This document shows, piece by piece, positions 8,917 to 17,792 of a DNA stretch of 64,000 bases. The notes under the pieces were generated by a model. It made no database searches and was not told where the DNA came from. It saw only the letters and a program-made list of their open reading frames with translations. Both the position numbers and the translations under genes were made by a program. This DNA is from Bradyrhizobium arachidis. GTDB taxonomy: Bacteria > Pseudomonadota > Alphaproteobacteria > Rhizobiales > Xanthobacteraceae. The number at the start of each line of letters is the position of its first letter. The stretch's first letter is position 1. The stretch lies in NCBI RefSeq assembly GCF_015291705.1, contig NZ_CP030050.1:2480001-2544000 (forward strand), written 5' to 3'.

Positions 8917-9996
8917 GGCCGAGACCTTGGCCCGTTTCATCGACATGAGCGGCGCGATCCTGGAGCGAAGCGCCAGAGCGGGAGCCTCGATCGTGTGCCA
9001 CGATGCGGCGCTGATCCCAATCGTGAGCGGCGTAGCGATCGCAATGATGCCTAGCGGCGAAATGCCGTTGAAGAAGTAGGCTACGAGTTGCTCGATCGGG
9101 AAAGCGTAAATGTAGATTCCGTAGGAATAGTCGCCGAGGTTATTGAAGGAATAGAGCACCTTGAGCGACCGAAAGCCTATGTAGAACGTGCAGAAGGCGA
9201 CCGAGAACAGCATCATCTCACGGTAGAATGGCGTATTGGCCGACAACACCGTGCACACGAGGAGCACTGCGCAGATCGCGAAGTTGAGCGGCAGCCGATC
9301 GCGGTAAGCATAGAACAGCATTCCGATGACGAAAGGCGGGGTTAGATCCAACAGGTGCGTCAGGAAATTGATGGCGCCTTTGCTGACCCAGTCGGGAAAG
9401 AGACCTGCCATCAGCATCAGCTTTGCTACGACGTACAGGACCAGGTAGGTGGCAAAGAAAGCGGCACGCGCGGTCTTGTTCTGGAGAATGCCGAGCACGG
9501 CCAGAATCGAGACCATCACATAGCAGAGGACTTCATAAAAGAGTGTCCAGAGCGAGCCATTTACCAGTTGTGGGAACGGGTTGCCGTCAAATACGCCGGG
9601 TAGCTCATATTGCACCCAGGCAAGTGACAGACCTGATGGAATGTAGGAGTACGTTTGACCGCTTAAAAAGTAGGCTCCGACACTCAGCGAAGAAATGCTC
9701 ACACCAAGCAGCGCCGTCAAGGATAACGCCACGAATAAGCCTGGATAGATTCTCAGAAAGCGCGCCGCCCAAAAATCGAACAGGCTCGCACTCCTAAGCG
9801 CGCTTTGCGTAATGAAGTAGCCCGACACGATGAAGAACACGAGCACAGCGAGTGTTCCCAACCCACCGTGCATACCGAGTTCCGGCTCGAAAGGCTGTAC
9901 CGTCCGCGAACCCCCGGCGATTGGATATGCATGTGAAGCAAGCACCGCCAGTGCGGCCGCGGCGCGAATGAAATTGAAATTGTTATTTCGGTGCAT
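8914..9996 (-). CDS. Acyltransferase-3 family O-acyltransferase (OafA-like), copy A
   Basis: A 360-residue multi-helix membrane protein of the acyltransferase-3 family, which moves acyl groups (often acetyl) onto sugars at the membrane. The conserved first-helix His is in ASHAYP (H22). VFFIVSGYFITQS and RFLRIYPGL, the Arg-rich cytoplasmic motif, follow. It is strikingly similar to the protein at 11243-12349, sharing NGSLWTLFYEVLCYVMVS, LLDLTPPFVIGMLFY and GDYSYGIYIYAFPIEQLVA, so the two are paralogues. The start ATG at 9996 gives MHRNNNFNF, matching MHRDNNFNL of the paralogue. The stop codon lies inside a dispersed repeat. The likely role is O-acylation of the locus polysaccharide; the acyl group is unknown. 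Confidence 0.88.
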   Translation of the reverse strand: MHRNNNFNFIRAAAALAVLASHAYPIAGGSRTVQPFEPELGMHGGLGTLAVLVFFIVSGYFITQSALRSASLFDFWAARFLRIYPGLFVALSLTALLGVSISSLSVGAYFLSGQTYSYIPSGLSLAWVQYELPGVFDGNPFPQLVNGSLWTLFYEVLCYVMVSILAVLGILQNKTARAAFFATYLVLYVVAKLMLMAGLFPDWVSKGAINFLTHLLDLTPPFVIGMLFYAYRDRLPLNFAICAVLLVCTVLSANTPFYREMMLFSVAFCTFYIGFRSLKVLYSFNNLGDYSYGIYIYAFPIEQLVAYFFNGISPLGIIAIATPLTIGISAASWHTIEAPALALRSRIAPLMSMKRAKVSA

Positions 9997-10140
9997 CGAG
10001 GAAAGCTCGCGTCTTCCGCAAGGCGGCGGCGCCTATGCGGATTCCTGTGATGCATCGTCAAATTTAGCGAGAACCTGGAGCGTTTTTAGGGCAGCGACGT
10101 TTTTAGGGCGGTGACTACGCGTAGCGATGCCGCTGCAATC

Positions 10141-11250
10141 CTATTTCGAAGAGCGCGAGTATGACATTCGTGCTAATGCGCCAGTTAGCGGTAGTTCTAC
10201 GCTACGATGAAAAATCCAGGCGATTGCAATGCTCGCTGCCACCCCAAGTGCGTAAACCATGAAAGCACCGAGGCCGTTCATCGGGATTACCTTGGTTGCC
10301 ACCGCCCAAACGGCGCCGAGGACAATCGTATGAGTCAGATACAAGCTGTAAGATGCAGCTCCGAGGTCGACAAGTGGACGAATCGGATAAGAACGAAGGG
10401 ACGGCTCCAGAGCAACGACCGAGGCAAGCAGCAGAAAGCCGGGAACGCCCCACCACAAGACGCGGTAGGATTCGGCTGCTTCGACAAAATTACTTGAAAA
10501 AAGGGCCAAACCGGAAACGCACGCAAGCGCAGCGGCTGCCGCTTTGGAGAGGAATAAACCCCGCACTGTCGCTAGGCCTACAAGCAGGCCAAACACAAAT
10601 TCGATTAAGAGGGGGTTTAGAAGAAACGGCAGCGGTCCCCAGCTTCGTCCGATCGTGAGACCGACGGCAACCATCGTGCCGAACAGGAGGGAGCACCAGT
10701 AGGCCGGACGTGAAGTCAAAGAGAGAGCGAGCGCGAACACGAGATAAAAGAACATTTCGAATGAGAGTGTCCAACCCACCTGCAAAATCGGCCACTGATA
10801 GGTGACTGGAACAAAGAAGAGGGAGGTGCCGAGATGTAACCAGCTAAGCTCCGTGTTCATGATGAGGCTGGGTATCAGCAGCATCAGGGCGCACTTCAGG
10901 AGTGTAATGATCCAATAGGTCGGAACAACCCGGATGATTCGTCGAACAAGAAAGGCATTTGCAATGTTCGGTTGGCCCCACGAATTGGCTGTAACTACCG
11001 CCATAACGAAGCCGCTAATTGCAAAAAAAATGTCTACACCAGCAGCGCCAGCTTCAGAGGGTATATGGAAAGGGCTATGACGCCCCAGAAGTAGCGAACT
11101 GTGAATCAGAACAACCATGAGGGCGGCGACTCCTCGGAGTATCTGTACGCCCAAGAACATCTGACTGCTCTGCCGCGCGTCAGTTGATCGACCGACGTCA
11201 ACTGCAACGTCGCTATCGAGTTTGCCCAAGCTGTTGTCGATCTTATTCAA
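10141..11250 (-). CDS. Acyltransferase-3 family O-acyltransferase, copy B
   Basis: A 369-residue acyltransferase-3 protein. After a roughly 30-residue polar N-terminus it shows LGVQILRGVAALMVVLIHS (conserved RG..A...V...H), AGVDIFFAISGFVM and RRIIRVVPTYWI. This is the ExoZ-like branch, distinct from the paralogous pair that flanks it. The start ATG at 11250 overlaps the end of the upstream acyltransferase gene by 8 nt, so translation is probably coupled. It is the last gene of the minus-strand operon beginning at rmlB; a 144-nt gap separates it from the next acyltransferase. The sugar and acyl specificity are not visible. Confidence 0.87.
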   Translation of the reverse strand: MNKIDNSLGKLDSDVAVDVGRSTDARQSSQMFLGVQILRGVAALMVVLIHSSLLLGRHSPFHIPSEAGAAGVDIFFAISGFVMAVVTANSWGQPNIANAFLVRRIIRVVPTYWIITLLKCALMLLIPSLIMNTELSWLHLGTSLFFVPVTYQWPILQVGWTLSFEMFFYLVFALALSLTSRPAYWCSLLFGTMVAVGLTIGRSWGPLPFLLNPLLIEFVFGLLVGLATVRGLFLSKAAAAALACVSGLALFSSNFVEAAESYRVLWWGVPGFLLLASVVALEPSLRSYPIRPLVDLGAASYSLYLTHTIVLGAVWAVATKVIPMNGLGAFMVYALGVAASIAIAWIFHRSVELPLTGALARMSYSRSSK

Positions 11251-12349
11251 GTTCGGATTTTACTATGGCTGTGCTTGCGTCAAGGAGTCGAGGAGAGAGG
11301 TTTGATGCGATCTTGGCGCGAAGCGAGAGGGCGGGTCCTTCAATTGTGTGCCATGAGGCCGCGCTAACCGCCACTGTTATCGGCGTGGCAATCATCATTA
11401 TTCCCACTGGTGATACGTCTCTGAAAAAATGGGCAACGAGTTGTTCAATTGGAAACGCGTAGATGTAGATGCCGTAAGAATAGTCCCCCAAACGATTGAA
11501 GGGATGTAGTACTTGCAGCGATCGAAAGCCGAGATAGAAAACGCAGAACGCCGTCGTAAGAAGCAACATCTCCCGAAAAATGATAGTGTCGGACGCCATC
11601 GTCGTAAAGAGCGCGAACAATGCGCAAATCGCAATGTTGAGTGGCAACCGATCGCGATAAAGATAGAAGAGCATTCCGATGACAAATGGTGGCGTCAGAT
11701 CCAAGAGATGGACCAGGAAATTGACGGCGCTGCGACTGGTCCAGGTCGGAATCATCCCCACGCTCAGCGCTACTTTGGCACCTAGATAGAGGAGGAAGAA
11801 GATTGCAAAAAAAGCAACGCGTCCCGTTTTGTGCTGCAGAAGGCCGGTCGTAGCTAGCGCCGAGACCATTACGTAACAAAGAACCTCGTAGAAGAGCGTC
11901 CACAAAGACCCATTCACTGCTTGCGGAAAAGGGGTGCTCTCGAATACGCCCGGGAGAGAGTATTGAATAGAAACAAGTGTTAGTCCGAAGGGGACATAAG
12001 TGTAGGTTTGGCGGCTGGAAAAGTAATCACCGATGCTTAAAGTTGAAGCGCCTACACCAAGCAAGGCAGTCAAAAACAGTGAGACGAACAGGCCGGGGTA
12101 AATTCTAAGGAATCGGGCCGTCCAAAAATCAAATGTGCCTTTGGCCCGCAACGCGCTTTGCGTGATGAAATATCCTGAGACAATAAAGAAAACTATGACG
12201 GCGAAAGTGCCCAATCCTCCCCGTAATTCAAGTGGCCCTTCTAACGGCTTCGGCGCGTGCGGTCCCCACGCTATGGGGTAAGCATGTGCCACGAGTACAG
12301 CGAGCGCCGCAACCGTCCGGATGAGATTGAAATTATTGTCTCTATGCAT
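11243..12349 (-). CDS. Acyltransferase-3 family O-acyltransferase, copy C (paralogue of copy A)
   Basis: An acyltransferase-3 membrane protein of about 368 residues starting at the ATG at 12349 (MHRDNNFNL). That start aligns exactly with the start of the paralogue at 9996, so the longer frame to 12394 is unlikely. Family motifs: VAHAYPIAW with the conserved His, VIVFFIVSGYFITQS and RFLRIYPGL. It shares long blocks with copy A but has visibly lower GC at the DNA level, so the pair is an older duplication or came from different donors. It starts 11 nt after the GT4 gene and overlaps copy B by 8 nt, inside the rml operon. It probably acylates the locus glycan. Confidence 0.87.
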   Translation of the reverse strand: MHRDNNFNLIRTVAALAVLVAHAYPIAWGPHAPKPLEGPLELRGGLGTFAVIVFFIVSGYFITQSALRAKGTFDFWTARFLRIYPGLFVSLFLTALLGVGASTLSIGDYFSSRQTYTYVPFGLTLVSIQYSLPGVFESTPFPQAVNGSLWTLFYEVLCYVMVSALATTGLLQHKTGRVAFFAIFFLLYLGAKVALSVGMIPTWTSRSAVNFLVHLLDLTPPFVIGMLFYLYRDRLPLNIAICALFALFTTMASDTIIFREMLLLTTAFCVFYLGFRSLQVLHPFNRLGDYSYGIYIYAFPIEQLVAHFFRDVSPVGIMMIATPITVAVSAASWHTIEGPALSLRAKIASNLSPRLLDASTAIVKSELE

Positions 12350-12360
12350 TCGGTGAAGCT

Positions 12361-13422
12361 TTATCGGGCTGCAAACGTATGAAGTACCTGGCACATTTTC
12401 GGGGCGACGGCCCTGAAGGTCGCCGAATTCTCGACGCTTGTTCTTGCCGCGCTTCCGAGCCTCAGGCGAAGGTCCTCATCGTTCCATAGTTTTGCAATCG
12501 CGCTGCGCAGGCCTTCGATGTCGCCAGGCTCGACCAGGAGCCCGGTCTCGCCGTCCTCGATATAGTCCACCGTCCCCGGTGCGCGCGTCACGACTACCGG
12601 CCGTCCGAACATCATGGTCTCGAGGAAGCTGACCTGACCGGAGGCGGCCTCGACTTCCTTGAGTGGGATCACGATGAGATCGGCGGCGCGGCTCAGCTTA
12701 TGGCATTCCTCGAGCGGCAGGCCGCTCCTGTGTTCGATGAAAGGGGGCAGTTGCACGTCTTCCATCGCCTTGGGGCCGGAGACGATGATGGTACGGTATC
12801 CGAGCGGGGTGAGGGCCTTCACCAGGCCGTCGTAGTCGCGGTTGGCCGTTCCCAGCGCCAACACGAAGCGATCCGCGTTGGCGGTGACCGGCGGCAATGC
12901 CTTCATTTCCACCGAGAGAGGAACGTAAATGAATTTGTCCCGCGGCAGCCGCAGCCATTTTGAATAGATATCGATCTCGGCCGTCGAATGAACGACGAAG
13001 ATGTCGATGGCGCGCGAAGCAAAACGGGCGAGCACGCCCTTGGCTCCGTCGTAGGTCGATCCGAGATTGAAGCACCATGCGACGATCGGCACCTTCGAAA
13101 AGGTGAGGCGCTTGATCAGCGCGAGGCAGATCGGCAGCTGGGGAAAGCTCGTGAGATAGCCGAATTGCTCGTCGGGTTTCGAAGGCGTCTTGAACCACGC
13201 TCGAACGGCATGACGTGCATAGTCGATCCACTCGCGCAAGCCGGACAGGCGGCGAGATCGATCATGATCATAGTCGGACGGGATCACCTCGAAGGTCAGA
13301 CTTGGATCGGAGATGTAGGAAGGTATCCAGCCCGTCGTGGTCGAGGGGCTGAAGGGCGTCAATACCTTCCAGTGCATCGCTGGCCTAAGCGGGAGCTGAT
13401 TGGGGGCTGAAGCATCGCTCAA
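12361..13422 (-). CDS. GT4-like glycosyltransferase
   Basis: A 353-residue GT-B fold glycosyltransferase. The C-terminal half carries the group-1/GT4 signature: [20 protein letters not shown], followed by [20 protein letters not shown], the donor-sugar binding region with the E(x7)E-like pattern. The N-terminal half has [17 protein letters not shown]. The likely start is a TTG at 13422, overlapping the rmlA stop (TTGA) and preceded by AGAGGA at good spacing; an ATG at 13377 is the alternative. Position between rmlA and acyltransferase genes suggests transfer of the dTDP-deoxyhexose made by this operon, which is inference. The first 60 residues show no signal peptide, consistent with cytoplasmic action. 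Confidence 0.85.
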   Translation of the reverse strand: MSDASAPNQLPLRPAMHWKVLTPFSPSTTTGWIPSYISDPSLTFEVIPSDYDHDRSRRLSGLREWIDYARHAVRAWFKTPSKPDEQFGYLTSFPQLPICLALIKRLTFSKVPIVAWCFNLGSTYDGAKGVLARFASRAIDIFVVHSTAEIDIYSKWLRLPRDKFIYVPLSVEMKALPPVTANADRFVLALGTANRDYDGLVKALTPLGYRTIIVSGPKAMEDVQLPPFIEHRSGLPLEECHKLSRAADLIVIPLKEVEAASGQVSFLETMMFGRPVVVTRAPGTVDYIEDGETGLLVEPGDIEGLRSAIAKLWNDEDLRLRLGSAARTSVENSATFRAVAPKMCQVLHTFAAR

Positions 13423-14318
13423 GAAAGATAGTCCTCTTTCGGCATTGCGCAGACGCGCAACAGATATTGTCCATAGGCGCTCTTGGCGATCGGCTCAGCC
13501 AGGCGCTGCAGTTGATCGGGCGAGATCCAGCCGGAGCGATAGGCAATCTCCTCGGGACAGCAGATCTTGTAGCCCTGGCGTTTTTCGAGCACGCGGACGA
13601 ACTCGGCCGCCTCGAGCATGTTGTCCGGCGTGCCGGTATCGAGCCAGGCAAAGCCGCGCCCCATTCTCTCGACGCGGAGCTGTTTCCGTTCGAGGTAGGC
13701 GCGGTTCACGTCGGTGATCTCGAGCTCGCCTCGCTTCGAGGGCTTCAGATTCGCGGCGATATCGACGACTTCCCGGTCGTAGAAATAGAGTCCGGTCACC
13801 GCCCAATTCGATCGTGGTTCGCGCGGCTTCTCCTCGATCGATACGGCCACGTTGCGCTGGTCGAATTCCACCACGCCGTAGGCCTGAGGATCGCTGACGT
13901 GATAGGCGAAAATCGTCGCTCCATCGACCTGGCGGTTGGCCCGGCGCAGCACCGGAACCAGATCGTGGCCGTAGAAGAGATTGTCTCCCAGGACGAGTGC
14001 AGACGATTGGCCGGCGACGAAGTCGGCGCCGATGATGTAGGCCTGCGCAAGTCCGTCCGGGCTCGGCTGTTCGGCATAGCTGAACGACATTCCCCATTTC
14101 TCGCCGTCGCCCAGCAGCTGCCGGAATCTCGGCAGGTCGCTCGGCGTAGAGATGATCAGGACGTCGCGAATTCCGGCCAGCATCAGGACCGATAGCGGGT
14201 AGTAGATCAACGGTTTGTCGTAGATCGGCAAGAGCTGCTTCGACGCCGAGATCGTCATCGGATGCAGGCGCGTGCCGCTGCCACCCGCAAGAACGATGCC
14301 TTTGGTAATCGCAGTCAT
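13419..14318 (-). CDS. rmlA: Glucose-1-phosphate thymidylyltransferase
   Basis: A 299-residue RmlA/RfbA protein that makes dTDP-glucose from dTTP and glucose-1-phosphate, the first step of the dTDP-6-deoxyhexose pathway. The nucleotide-binding start [16 protein letters not shown] (residues 7-22), [18 protein letters not shown], the [10 protein letters not shown] motif and [20 protein letters not shown] are all textbook for the family. The start ATG at 14318 has AAAGGA seven bases upstream. It overlaps the downstream GT4 gene by 4 nt and follows the SDR gene by 36 nt in the rmlB-C-SDR-A operon. Length is standard and no defects are visible. Confidence 0.97.
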   Translation of the reverse strand: MTAITKGIVLAGGSGTRLHPMTISASKQLLPIYDKPLIYYPLSVLMLAGIRDVLIISTPSDLPRFRQLLGDGEKWGMSFSYAEQPSPDGLAQAYIIGADFVAGQSSALVLGDNLFYGHDLVPVLRRANRQVDGATIFAYHVSDPQAYGVVEFDQRNVAVSIEEKPREPRSNWAVTGLYFYDREVVDIAANLKPSKRGELEITDVNRAYLERKQLRVERMGRGFAWLDTGTPDNMLEAAEFVRVLEKRQGYKICCPEEIAYRSGWISPDQLQRLAEPIAKSAYGQYLLRVCAMPKEDYLS

Positions 14319-14354
14319 CTCATGATCCTTTCGTGACTCGTCGATCGCGAGATC

Positions 14355-15197
14355 TCAATTCTTCTGTCCTGGTGCCGCAGCGAGGGCCGCCGCCAGCTTG
14401 GTCACGTCGCCCCAGACTGCCGGTGAATCGTACGGACGCATCGGAAACTTGCCCCATTGCAGCTCGATATCGAGGTTGTTGTCGGAAACGAATCTCGTGA
14501 CCCGTGTTCGCAGGGACGTCGGTGTGCCCGAGCAGCAGTTGATCACTCCCGTGACCTCCGTCTGCGACGATACTTTGGCGATCTGTCCTGCGAGCTCCTC
14601 TACGTCGATGAAATCGCAAAGCAGCTCACCGCTGTTGAGCGGGAACGTCTTCTGGCCTTCTTCGGCTGCCTTGAGGAGCTTGGCGAAGATCGAATTGTTC
14701 CGGCGATCGTCGCCGGTGATGTAGTAGCACCGGAGCCACTGGCTCACGGCGCCATGCTGGGTGCAGAGCCAGTCCTGGAGTTGGCGGAGATAGTTCTTGG
14801 CGATGCCATAGGGGTGGCGCGGCGACGCCGGCGTCGCCTCGGTGACCGCCCCGACGTGAAAGCCGATCTCGTGCACCGTGCCGGCGGTGACAAGATGCTT
14901 CAGGCCGCCGCGAAGCATTGTTTCCATGAACCGGTAATGCTTGTCGACGTTCGCGAAGTGCGCGGGGTTGGCGTGATCAAAGCCGAATTCCCAGGCGAGA
15001 TGAATGCAGACATCCGGGCTGCCGAGTCGGCGGTACAGATCGGGATCGCTATCGAAGATGTCAGCCGCGAGGTGTCCGGAAGTGCCACCGCCAGATGGAT
15101 GCCGCCCTATCGAGACGACCTCATGACCCGCCTTTCGCAAGGCCGGCACGACGTGCGATCCAACATATCCACCACCGCCGGTGACTGCGACCTTCAT
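14355..15197 (-). CDS. NAD-dependent epimerase/dehydratase (extended SDR), possible dTDP-4-keto-6-deoxyhexose reductase
   Basis: A 280-residue extended short-chain dehydrogenase. It has the Rossmann motif TGGGGYVG (residues 6-13) and the catalytic Tyr/Lys pair YGIAK (Y130, K134). It occupies the place usually taken by rmlD, between rmlC and rmlA, but does not look like a standard RmlD, which carries a different N-terminus and motif set. Plausible products are dTDP-L-rhamnose or, if it resembles Tll-type reductases, dTDP-6-deoxy-L-talose; choosing between them is inference. The ATG at 15197 has GAGGGA upstream. It is co-oriented and closely spaced with its neighbours. Confidence 0.8.
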   Translation of the reverse strand: MKVAVTGGGGYVGSHVVPALRKAGHEVVSIGRHPSGGGTSGHLAADIFDSDPDLYRRLGSPDVCIHLAWEFGFDHANPAHFANVDKHYRFMETMLRGGLKHLVTAGTVHEIGFHVGAVTEATPASPRHPYGIAKNYLRQLQDWLCTQHGAVSQWLRCYYITGDDRRNNSIFAKLLKAAEEGQKTFPLNSGELLCDFIDVEELAGQIAKVSSQTEVTGVINCCSGTPTSLRTRVTRFVSDNNLDIELQWGKFPMRPYDSPAVWGDVTKLAAALAAAPGQKN

Positions 15198-15231
15198 ACC
15201 GTATCTGTCCCTCTTAAACTCAGGCCGCTAG

Positions 15232-15789
15232 TCAATCGAAATAAGTCGGCAGCGCCTTCAGCTGTGGCCAGCGGGTATCTTTCTCTGCGAGCAGAGATTT
15301 GTCCCGCGGCACCTGCCAATCGATCGCGAGATCCGGATCATCCCAGGCAAGGCCACGCTCGTCCTTCGGAGACCAGTAAGCGGTTACTTTGTAGAGAACC
15401 ACCGTGTCGGGTTCCAGCGTGCAATAGCCGTGTGCAAAGCCGGCCGGAACCAGAAGCTGTTTGCCGTTTTCGGCCGAAAGCACTTCCGAGACCCACTTTC
15501 CATAAGTGGGCGACGAGCGCCGCAAGTCGACTGCGACGTCAACCACGCTCCCGTGCAATACGCGCAGCAATTTGTCTTGTGCTGTGGGGGGCGTCTGGAA
15601 ATGGAGACCACGGATGGTGCCTGTCTCCTTCGAGAAGGCCTGATTGTCCTGAACGAAATTCAGGGTGATGCCGTGCTCGAAAAATCGCTGCTGGTTGTAC
15701 GTCTCGCTGAAGAGCCCGCGGACATCGCCGAATGATTTTGGCGTAATGACCTTGACGGCCTCGATGGCGGTAGGAACGACGTTGAGCAT
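15232..15789 (-). CDS. rmlC: dTDP-4-dehydrorhamnose 3,5-epimerase
   Basis: A 185-residue RmlC cupin enzyme converting dTDP-4-keto-6-deoxyglucose into dTDP-4-keto-rhamnose. Visible family features are SFGDVRGLFSETYN, NQAFSKETGTIRGLHFQ with the catalytic His63, VDVAVDLRRSSPTYGKW, PAGFAHGY and YKVTAYWSP containing the catalytic Tyr. The ATG at 15789 is preceded by AGGA at seven bases. The gene lies 24 nt after rmlB and 34 nt before the SDR gene in the same operon. Length and motifs are normal, so it is expected to be active. Confidence 0.97.
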   Translation of the reverse strand: MLNVVPTAIEAVKVITPKSFGDVRGLFSETYNQQRFFEHGITLNFVQDNQAFSKETGTIRGLHFQTPPTAQDKLLRVLHGSVVDVAVDLRRSSPTYGKWVSEVLSAENGKQLLVPAGFAHGYCTLEPDTVVLYKVTAYWSPKDERGLAWDDPDLAIDWQVPRDKSLLAEKDTRWPQLKALPTYFD

Positions 15790-15813
15790 GGTAAATCCTG
15801 GACGCTGAAGAAC

Positions 15814-16920
15814 CTAGACTGCGAGGCCAAGTCGCTCGCCTCGATAGGTGCCTGTCCTCACGCGTTCCCACCATGTCTTGTTGTCGAGATACCATTGCAC
15901 GGTTTGGCGCAATCCGCTCTCAAAACTGTGCCTTGGTTTCCAGCCCAGCTCTCGCGCTATCTTCGCAGCGTCGATCGCATAGCGTGCATCGTGGCCCGGG
16001 CGGTCCGCCACAAAGGTGATCAGCCGTTCGCGTGGGCCGATCGACGGATTGGGGGCGAGCTCATCGACCAATGCGCAGATCGCCCTGACAACATCGATAT
16101 TTGTGGCCTCATTGTGACCGCCGATATTGTAGCACTGTCCCGTGACGCCTTTGTGAGCAACAAGCAGGAGTGCTTCCGCGTGGTCATCCACATGAAGCCA
16201 GTCGCGGATGTTTTCACCCTTGCCGTAGACCGGGAGCGGCTTGCCCTCCAGTGCATTGATGATCGTCAGCGGAATCAGCTTTTCGGGAAAGTGGTAGGGG
16301 CCGTAATTGTTGGAGCAGTTGGTGATCACGACTGGCAGGCCGTAGGTATGGTGCCAGGCGCGAACTAGGTGATCGGATGCGGCCTTGGACGCGGAATAGG
16401 GGGAGTTGGGCTGATAGGCCGTCTCTTCGCTGAAGTAGCCGGTGGCTCCCAGCGATCCAAAAACCTCGTCGGTCGAGATGTGATGGAAGCGAAAGCCGTC
16501 CTTGCGTTGCGACGGCAGCTTCCGCCAGTACTCCAGGGCCGCCTGAAGCAGTGCAAAGGTGCCGACGACATTGGTTTGAATGAACTCACCGGGCCCGTCG
16601 ATCGAGCGGTCGACGTGACTTTCAGCCGCAAGATGCATGACAACGTCCGGTGCGAACGCCGTCACAATTCGTCGCATGGCCGCAGCATCGGCGATGTCAG
16701 CTTGCTCGAAGCGGTACCGCGGATTCGCGGAAACCGGCCGAAGCGAATCCAGATTGCCCGCGTAGGTGAGCTTGTCGACGACGAGGACGTCACTCGACGT
16801 GGTCTCGATGAGGCGACGCACGACGGCCGAGCCGATGAAGCCTGCTCCGCCGGTTACGAGAAACCTCTTCGGATCGCATTGCGAAGCCAACGTCGAGTCC
16901 TTAGCCACGAACAGTTCCAT
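15814..16920 (-). CDS. rmlB: dTDP-glucose 4,6-dehydratase
   Basis: A 368-residue RmlB/RfbB enzyme. It has an NAD-binding motif (TGGAGFIG, residues 23-30), [15 protein letters not shown], the T-D-E triad in [12 protein letters not shown] (T150-D151-E152), and YSASK (Y175, K179). It dehydrates dTDP-glucose to dTDP-4-keto-6-deoxyglucose. It is the first gene of the seven-gene minus-strand operon, with an approximately 870-nt gene-free stretch upstream, where the promoter should lie. The chosen ATG at 16920 adds about 17 residues before the Rossmann strand. Its Shine-Dalgarno is weak, so a start slightly downstream is possible. Confidence 0.96.
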   Translation of the reverse strand: MELFVAKDSTLASQCDPKRFLVTGGAGFIGSAVVRRLIETTSSDVLVVDKLTYAGNLDSLRPVSANPRYRFEQADIADAAAMRRIVTAFAPDVVMHLAAESHVDRSIDGPGEFIQTNVVGTFALLQAALEYWRKLPSQRKDGFRFHHISTDEVFGSLGATGYFSEETAYQPNSPYSASKAASDHLVRAWHHTYGLPVVITNCSNNYGPYHFPEKLIPLTIINALEGKPLPVYGKGENIRDWLHVDDHAEALLLVAHKGVTGQCYNIGGHNEATNIDVVRAICALVDELAPNPSIGPRERLITFVADRPGHDARYAIDAAKIARELGWKPRHSFESGLRQTVQWYLDNKTWWERVRTGTYRGERLGLAV

Positions 16921-17792
16921 TCTTGGTTTCAGCAGATAGTCAGCGAATGACTAAAAGTCCTTGTGGGCCTCTCTGTGGCGAGTGCCCAAGAATTCTTCAT
17001 CGTGCTCAAAAATCGGACTGAAATTCCAAGATGAAGATAGATTAGCGAATTATGCGTGAAGTCTATTGTCCTCGTAAAATCCGAGCAAGTCATTTTTCCC
17101 CGCATAGCTAATATGACAAAATTCTGTAGCCCTCGTGATTTCGAGCTTCGATGTCTGTCGCGTGGGACTTTGCATCGCTGGCTCCCCGCGCAAAGTCAAT
17201 CTGCACGGCCTCAGTCGGCTTTAGAGAAAGGCTCCGGTCGAGAAGACGAACGAGCCATACATCTCGCGATCCATTCCGAGTTTACTATCGTTGTCGACCG
17301 CTGGGCGTTCGCTAGAAGGTTGATGCAAGCGAGATCTAGTGCACCGTTCCATTCCGCTATTTTCAGCGTGCCTCGGTGTCGCTATCTTCCTACAATGCGA
17401 TGGACATTGCGATGATCTGATTAGTCCCTCGACGGCGAGCGACGGACAATCCCTTCTATTGAGTCTGCTGAAATGGATGATTGGCAGATGTGTAAATTCT
17501 GCAGTGTCGCGAGATATTCCAGAGCCTTTTCACTCGGCTAGGTGCGGATCTTCGTTGGCCTGTGGGAGCAGGCGCTCTCTACTTGGGATGGCTCATCAAG
17601 TTCAAGACTGCGTGGCTTGGGCTGCCTTGCCCGGCCTCATCCGCGTCTACCGCCAGTGTTTGGATCTATGTTACGGATTTTCAGCGGCTTGCTTTGTGAC
17701 TCATTCTCAGATGGCTGAGGTATGTGCTCAGGCGTTGGAACGACTTTGTTATCGTGGTGAAGGGGCGAGCGCGAAGCATTGCAAAGTGTGAC
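16921..17792. other. Gene-free region upstream of rmlB
   Basis: About 870 AT-richer bases between the DUF2264 gene and rmlB, both on the minus strand. Plus-strand frames at 17056-17415 and 17339-17791 lack Shine-Dalgarno sequences and recognisable motifs. The region must hold the promoter of the rml operon and may include remnants of lost genes. No clear hairpin terminator or repeat was identified. Confidence 0.5.

Noticed and set aside
17056..17791. Plus-strand frames in the gap before rmlB
   Set aside because: No Shine-Dalgarno, no family similarity, composition not protein-like.
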